This document shows positions 8,798-11,697 of a DNA stretch of 11,697 nucleotides, piece after piece; position 1 is the first letter of the stretch, and every line of letters begins with the position of its first letter. The DNA lies in assembly GCA_003118195.1 (NCBI GenBank), contig BEXV01000568.1, positions 55,857-67,553 on the forward strand. The letters are read 5' to 3'. Under the pieces are notes generated by a model, which searched no databases, was not told the DNA's origin, and was given only the letters and a program-made list of their open reading frames with translations. The translations under genes and the position numbers were made by a program. Source of the DNA: Hemicentrotus pulcherrimus (taxonomy: Eukaryota > Echinodermata > Echinoidea > Camarodonta > Strongylocentrotidae).

Positions 8798-8960
8798 TTT
8801 GTATTTGTATTTGTATTTATTAACCTTTTATTCCTTCTCAACAGTACAATATGTAATATAATGTATATATACATCATAATGTAACAATTATTTCAACATA
8901 GAGTATACAGTAAATAATTCAGACACGGATGGAGGCGAAAACCCGGAAAGCATAGCTTGA
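8798..8960 (-). mobile_element. Retroposon-like 3' end with (ATACAA)n tail
   Basis: Read on the minus strand, the segment ends with GGTTAATAAATACAAATACA and further TACAAA units (plus-strand TTTGTA at 8798-8803, 8804-8809 and 8810-8815, then TTTATT). About 130 bases before the tail lies AAGC-ATA-GCTT (8948-8958), a small hairpin inside CCCGGAAAGCATAGCTT. I recall a similar hairpin-plus-ATACAA tail on CR1-like LINEs in sea urchins and other marine animals. A target-primed insertion truncated at its 5' side would look like this. The 5' boundary is not visible and may lie beyond 8960. AATAAA occurs twice on the minus strand (8816-8821 and 8827-8832). Confidence 0.5.
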
Positions 8961-9083
8961 GTTGGGAACGCCCATAATAAGTTAACATAGTACCTGTCGC
9001 GCGATATCATTTTGTTATAATACTCCGAATCAAAGACTGCAATGTAGGGTTCAACCTATCAAGCAAGCATCATTGATCAGTGC

Positions 9084-9120
9084 ACGTCTTTCGGATGGTG
9101 ACGTTAAAGGTCGGTCCCCA
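9084..9120. repeat. GTCTTTCGGATG...GACGTTAAA dispersed-repeat motif
   Basis: GTCTTTCGGATG (9086-9097) is followed by GACGTTAAAGGTCGGTCCCC. I recall this block, usually GTCTTTCGGATGAGACGTTAAA followed by GAGGTCCC, as a conserved segment of dispersed retroposon-like repeats across many marine invertebrates. ACGTC (9084-9088) and GACGT (9100-9104) make a 5 bp stem around TTTCGGATGGT. Whether it belongs to the same element as the tail at 8798-8960 is unclear. Orientation is uncertain. Confidence 0.45.
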
Positions 9121-9249
9121 GACGTAAATAGTCATATATGATTGATACCCGTCTGTAAAAACACAATTACAGTCACACACACGCAGGAAAGAAAAGTTCA
9201 GTATGTACACCTCCTTCACTTTACAAATCAATACAAATATCAATGAAAC

Positions 9250-9419
9250 TTAAATAGCAGTGGCTGTCTTGGTTTGTTGATAAAAATGGGTTGAATCGTT
9301 AAGATATTTATTAAAAAGCAGTTCATCCCCATCACTGCCAGTTTTCTTAATTAGGGCTGGCAAGTCTTCTAGACCACCTTGTATGTTATATGATATTGAA
9401 CAAACCATATTACTCTCAT
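9250..9419 (-). CDS. Candidate 3'-terminal coding exon of an unidentified gene
   Basis: On the minus strand, TTTGTTTCCCAG (ending at 9420) is a good splice acceptor with a pyrimidine tract. From 9419 the sequence stays open for 55 codons after two leading bases (phase 1 intron) and stops at TAA (9250-9252). The peptide begins ESNMVCSISYNIQ, continues GGLEDLPALIKKTGSDGDE, then LLFNKYLND and STHFYQQTKTATAI. Its balanced, acidic and hydrophilic composition differs from the I/K/F-rich translations elsewhere in the window. I do not recognise the family and assign no function. Upstream exons would lie at higher coordinates or outside the window. The nearest AATAAA on this strand is at 8827-8832, inside a retroposon-like tail. 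A chance open frame, or a fragment of a decayed gene, remains possible; just upstream, another minus-strand frame (FVEYWPHLSNVGAATRLQ) is also open. Confidence 0.4.
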
Positions 9420-11538
9420 CTGGGAAACAAATTTAATTTGTAATCTTGTGGCTGCTCCAACATTGCTTAAATGTGGCCAATATTCAACAAACTTTGAGTC
9501 GCCCGCCATGCATCGACGCTGAAAAACACCGTCGCCTCATTAAATTTTTAAAAGATCTGAGCTCACACTTATCATTAAATTCCAGACAAAATTATGGTGA
9601 TGATGGAATAGAATTGTCTAGATAGACGGTACTGTATAAATGCCTATTATTTTGTATTATTACTATGCTGATGCTGATATGAAGGTACGAGGACGAGCAG
9701 GTGCAAGCATAATACTCTAAGGACGTAAAAATGATGAGAACAAGGAGGATAAAGATAATTAATCATGACTAAACGATGTTTAAACACGTTTCAAGGTCTA
9801 CAGATGTCAAAGTATAATCAAGTATATGGAAAATAATCACAGATTTGGAGGGATGGAATTGATAATTATTATGGTGGTCCTTTCTAAAGAAAGAAGTAAG
9901 TGTGCAGAAGAACGACCAGGAATATTATTAGAACTCGAGCAGCATGCGAAGAGGAAGAATGGTAGGCCTTTTAAAGGTGAATTCCAAATTAAGAGAGGGG
10001 CAGGGTGATCATCAAAGCTCATTGCTCTGACATTAAAAGACATAAAAAATAAACATAAAATGATTCTAAACGTATGATCCAGCTTTTTTCATCCTTATTT
10101 TGGTCACGGCACGTTTTGGGGAAGTAAAATGTTTGGTGTCACCCTAATCCCAAAATTATTACAAAGATTAATTTTCAATATCGCTGGTACACATCAAGTT
10201 CCATGTACACACGTACGGACACATTTTGTTTTTAAAATGTGGGAGCGAGCAAAACAGGAAAGAAGACATTTTCTAGTTTGGTAAAAAAATACTTTGTAAA
10301 CAAAACACATTGGATATTAAGATATGATATAAATGAAAAATATAAGATTCGGTCTCTTCTCTGCCAGAGAGATTTCATGGCACCTCGCTGATCAATTATG
10401 TTGGTATTTAGGCCCTTCACTGCCTGTTATCATACTGTTCATACATGTCTGTAAGCCTATTTAATATTTTAATGTAGCCTTGCAAATTTATTTTCTGTTA
10501 AATTATGAATAGATACCATGGATACAGAGGACATGAGAATTCTGCTTGGCTTTTACATGATCAAGCCAAAGATTAACAATATATGGCCTCCGACTGTGTG
10601 AAATTAAGAATGCAAGGTAATAAAATTAGCCTCTACTGACAAAAGAAGCAAACAAAGAAGGCCGAAAACGAGGTCAGCCAAGTGGTAATTTTCCCAGAGA
10701 TTTCAATTATATTCATGAAAGCCATCTTCACGTCAGTTTAAATCCATACCGGAAATGTTAGTAGGAACGATCTAGCAAAAACAGTTAATAGATACGGGTG
10801 TATACGACCCAAATTTCCCCAAGGAATGCTTAAGATGCCTTTATTATTCTGTATTGATTTTAAATTGGGTTCTTCATCATTTAGAATAGGAAAAGGTCTT
10901 TATGCATTTAAAGGTAAAGACCAGTGAAGGTCATGCGATTGCATTGTGTAAGAAACGTTGTGGAATCGATCAGAAAAGGTTGATCATCTAGCATCTAGCA
11001 TCTGCAAGGTTCTGGAATCATAAAAATGATAAGAATTCCCCCCATTCTTTGTAAAGTTACAAGCACTATACACAGAAAGATGTGGGACTACCCTATATCT
11101 CTCAAATTTTTTTAAATTTACCAAATATATGAATTAGTAGGCGGTTTCCCGGCAACATTTTTATCATCATGTATTAGTCAAAACATATTCTTTCACATGA
11201 TTTGTAATGAGAGCTTCCTTTTCATTTTTTGAAATTGGGGCGTTTCCAATACTTTACCTTTAATATTCCTAGTTTGATATTTTTTATCAAACCCTACTAT
11301 AACACATTATATCACATTATAGTATAACAATGTCCCCTGGAGATGATTACGTGACCCATATTAAACGGCGTATATGGGGTGAATCATTCTTTATCATCTT
11401 TATCAAAAATAAATATCCATTACTACATGAACACAAAACACACCATTTCCGAAACAAGCTCCATCTCACAATATAATTTAAACTGAAAATGTATAATTGT
11501 CAGTTATGTCAAATTATAAACTACATGTAGCCGTATCA
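9420..11538. other. AT-rich stretch, no gene established
   Basis: If the minus-strand exon at 9250-9419 is real, this is intron and upstream sequence. Open frames at 9826-10008 (+), 9837-10043 (-) and 10232-10420 (-) have no recognised domain. A purine-rich piece at about 9890-10005 reads ERPGILLELEQHAKRKNG between AG and GT dinucleotides, but this is too weak to call. CATCTAG is repeated at 10985-11005, and a small inverted repeat (ACTATAA...TTATAGT) lies near 11297-11324. Confidence 0.5.
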
Positions 11539-11697
11539 GGACAGTGACCCCCTGGACAATTACCCCCGAAAATCACCCCTGGAAAATTACCCCCAAGGAC
11601 AATAACCTCCGCCCCCAGAACCCCCCCCCCCACGAATGACAACCACCTCCCGAGGACACTTACCCCCAAGAAACCTACCCCTCGGACAACCACCCCC
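11539..11697. repeat. C-rich minisatellite with GGACAATTACCCCC-like units, running off the window
   Basis: Units of roughly 13-17 bases alternate an A-rich half (GGACAATTA, GGAAAATTA, GGACACTTA, GGACAACCA) with CCCCC or CCCCT. At least nine units are visible, one expanded by a C11 run at 11621-11631. The plus strand is nearly free of G runs, so the minus strand has repeated G4-G5 tracts with quadruplex potential. Similar arrays are familiar from echinoderm genomes (recollection). The right end is cut by the window. Confidence 0.9.

Noticed and set aside
9049..9058. tRNA-like B box around GGGTTCAACC
   Set aside because: The match to GGTTCGANTCC is poor, and no A box or cloverleaf could be drawn around it.
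9909..9962. Possible small plus-strand exon ERPGILLELEQHAKRKNG
   Set aside because: The AG and GT boundaries are weak and the segment is a purine-rich tract whose translation is biased to Glu, Lys and Arg.
1..11697. CRISPR array or bacterial operon
   Set aside because: No regularly spaced identical short repeats with unique spacers occur, and no ribosome-binding-site-led long frames; the tandem arrays have no spacer structure.

Overview
This window looks like non-coding DNA from a nuclear genome of a marine invertebrate, most plausibly an echinoderm such as a sea urchin. It is AT-rich on both strands and has no dense gene packing, no bacterial-style gene with a ribosome binding site, and no long open frame. 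It is full of short tandem repeats, purine tracts, a foldback element and retroposon-like 3' tails. The echinoderm suggestion rests on recollection of similar repeat styles: C-rich minisatellites built on GGACAATTACCCCC, (ATACAA)n retroposon tails, and relics of the multi-copy GCD(T/S)TS protein family. No search was run.

Layout. Positions 3-370 hold a frameshifted, stop-containing relic of that protein family. It runs straight into about 5.5 tandem units of a 73-115 bp repeat (about 357-872). A 105 bp tandem duplication follows at 1252-1459. At 1942-2003 there is a retroposon-like 3' tail with a cUUCGg hairpin. Against it lies a 441 bp foldback element (2007-2447) with 148 bp inverted arms, flanked by TAA on both sides. 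A second, miniature relative sits at 2487-2544. A GA-rich tract closes this cluster.

The middle (about 2.7-8.8 kb) is mostly unremarkable AT-rich sequence. Its landmarks are a perfect 45 bp direct repeat 235 bp apart (3938-3982 and 4173-4217), an 8-mer microsatellite, a G11 run, a second GA tract, an 18 bp perfect palindrome (7700-7717) and A-rich simple sequence.

The right part has a minus-strand retroposon-like tail (8798-8960), a GTCTTTCGGATG-type repeat motif (9084-9120), and the best candidate for a real coding exon: a 170-base minus-strand segment (9250-9419) behind a good splice acceptor and ending in a stop. The last 159 bases are a C-rich minisatellite that continues past the window.

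The genes do not form a pathway: one piece is dead, and the other is at most a terminal exon of an unidentified gene. The most distinctive signal is the foldback element, whose AAAGC pentamer recurs about every 10 bp.
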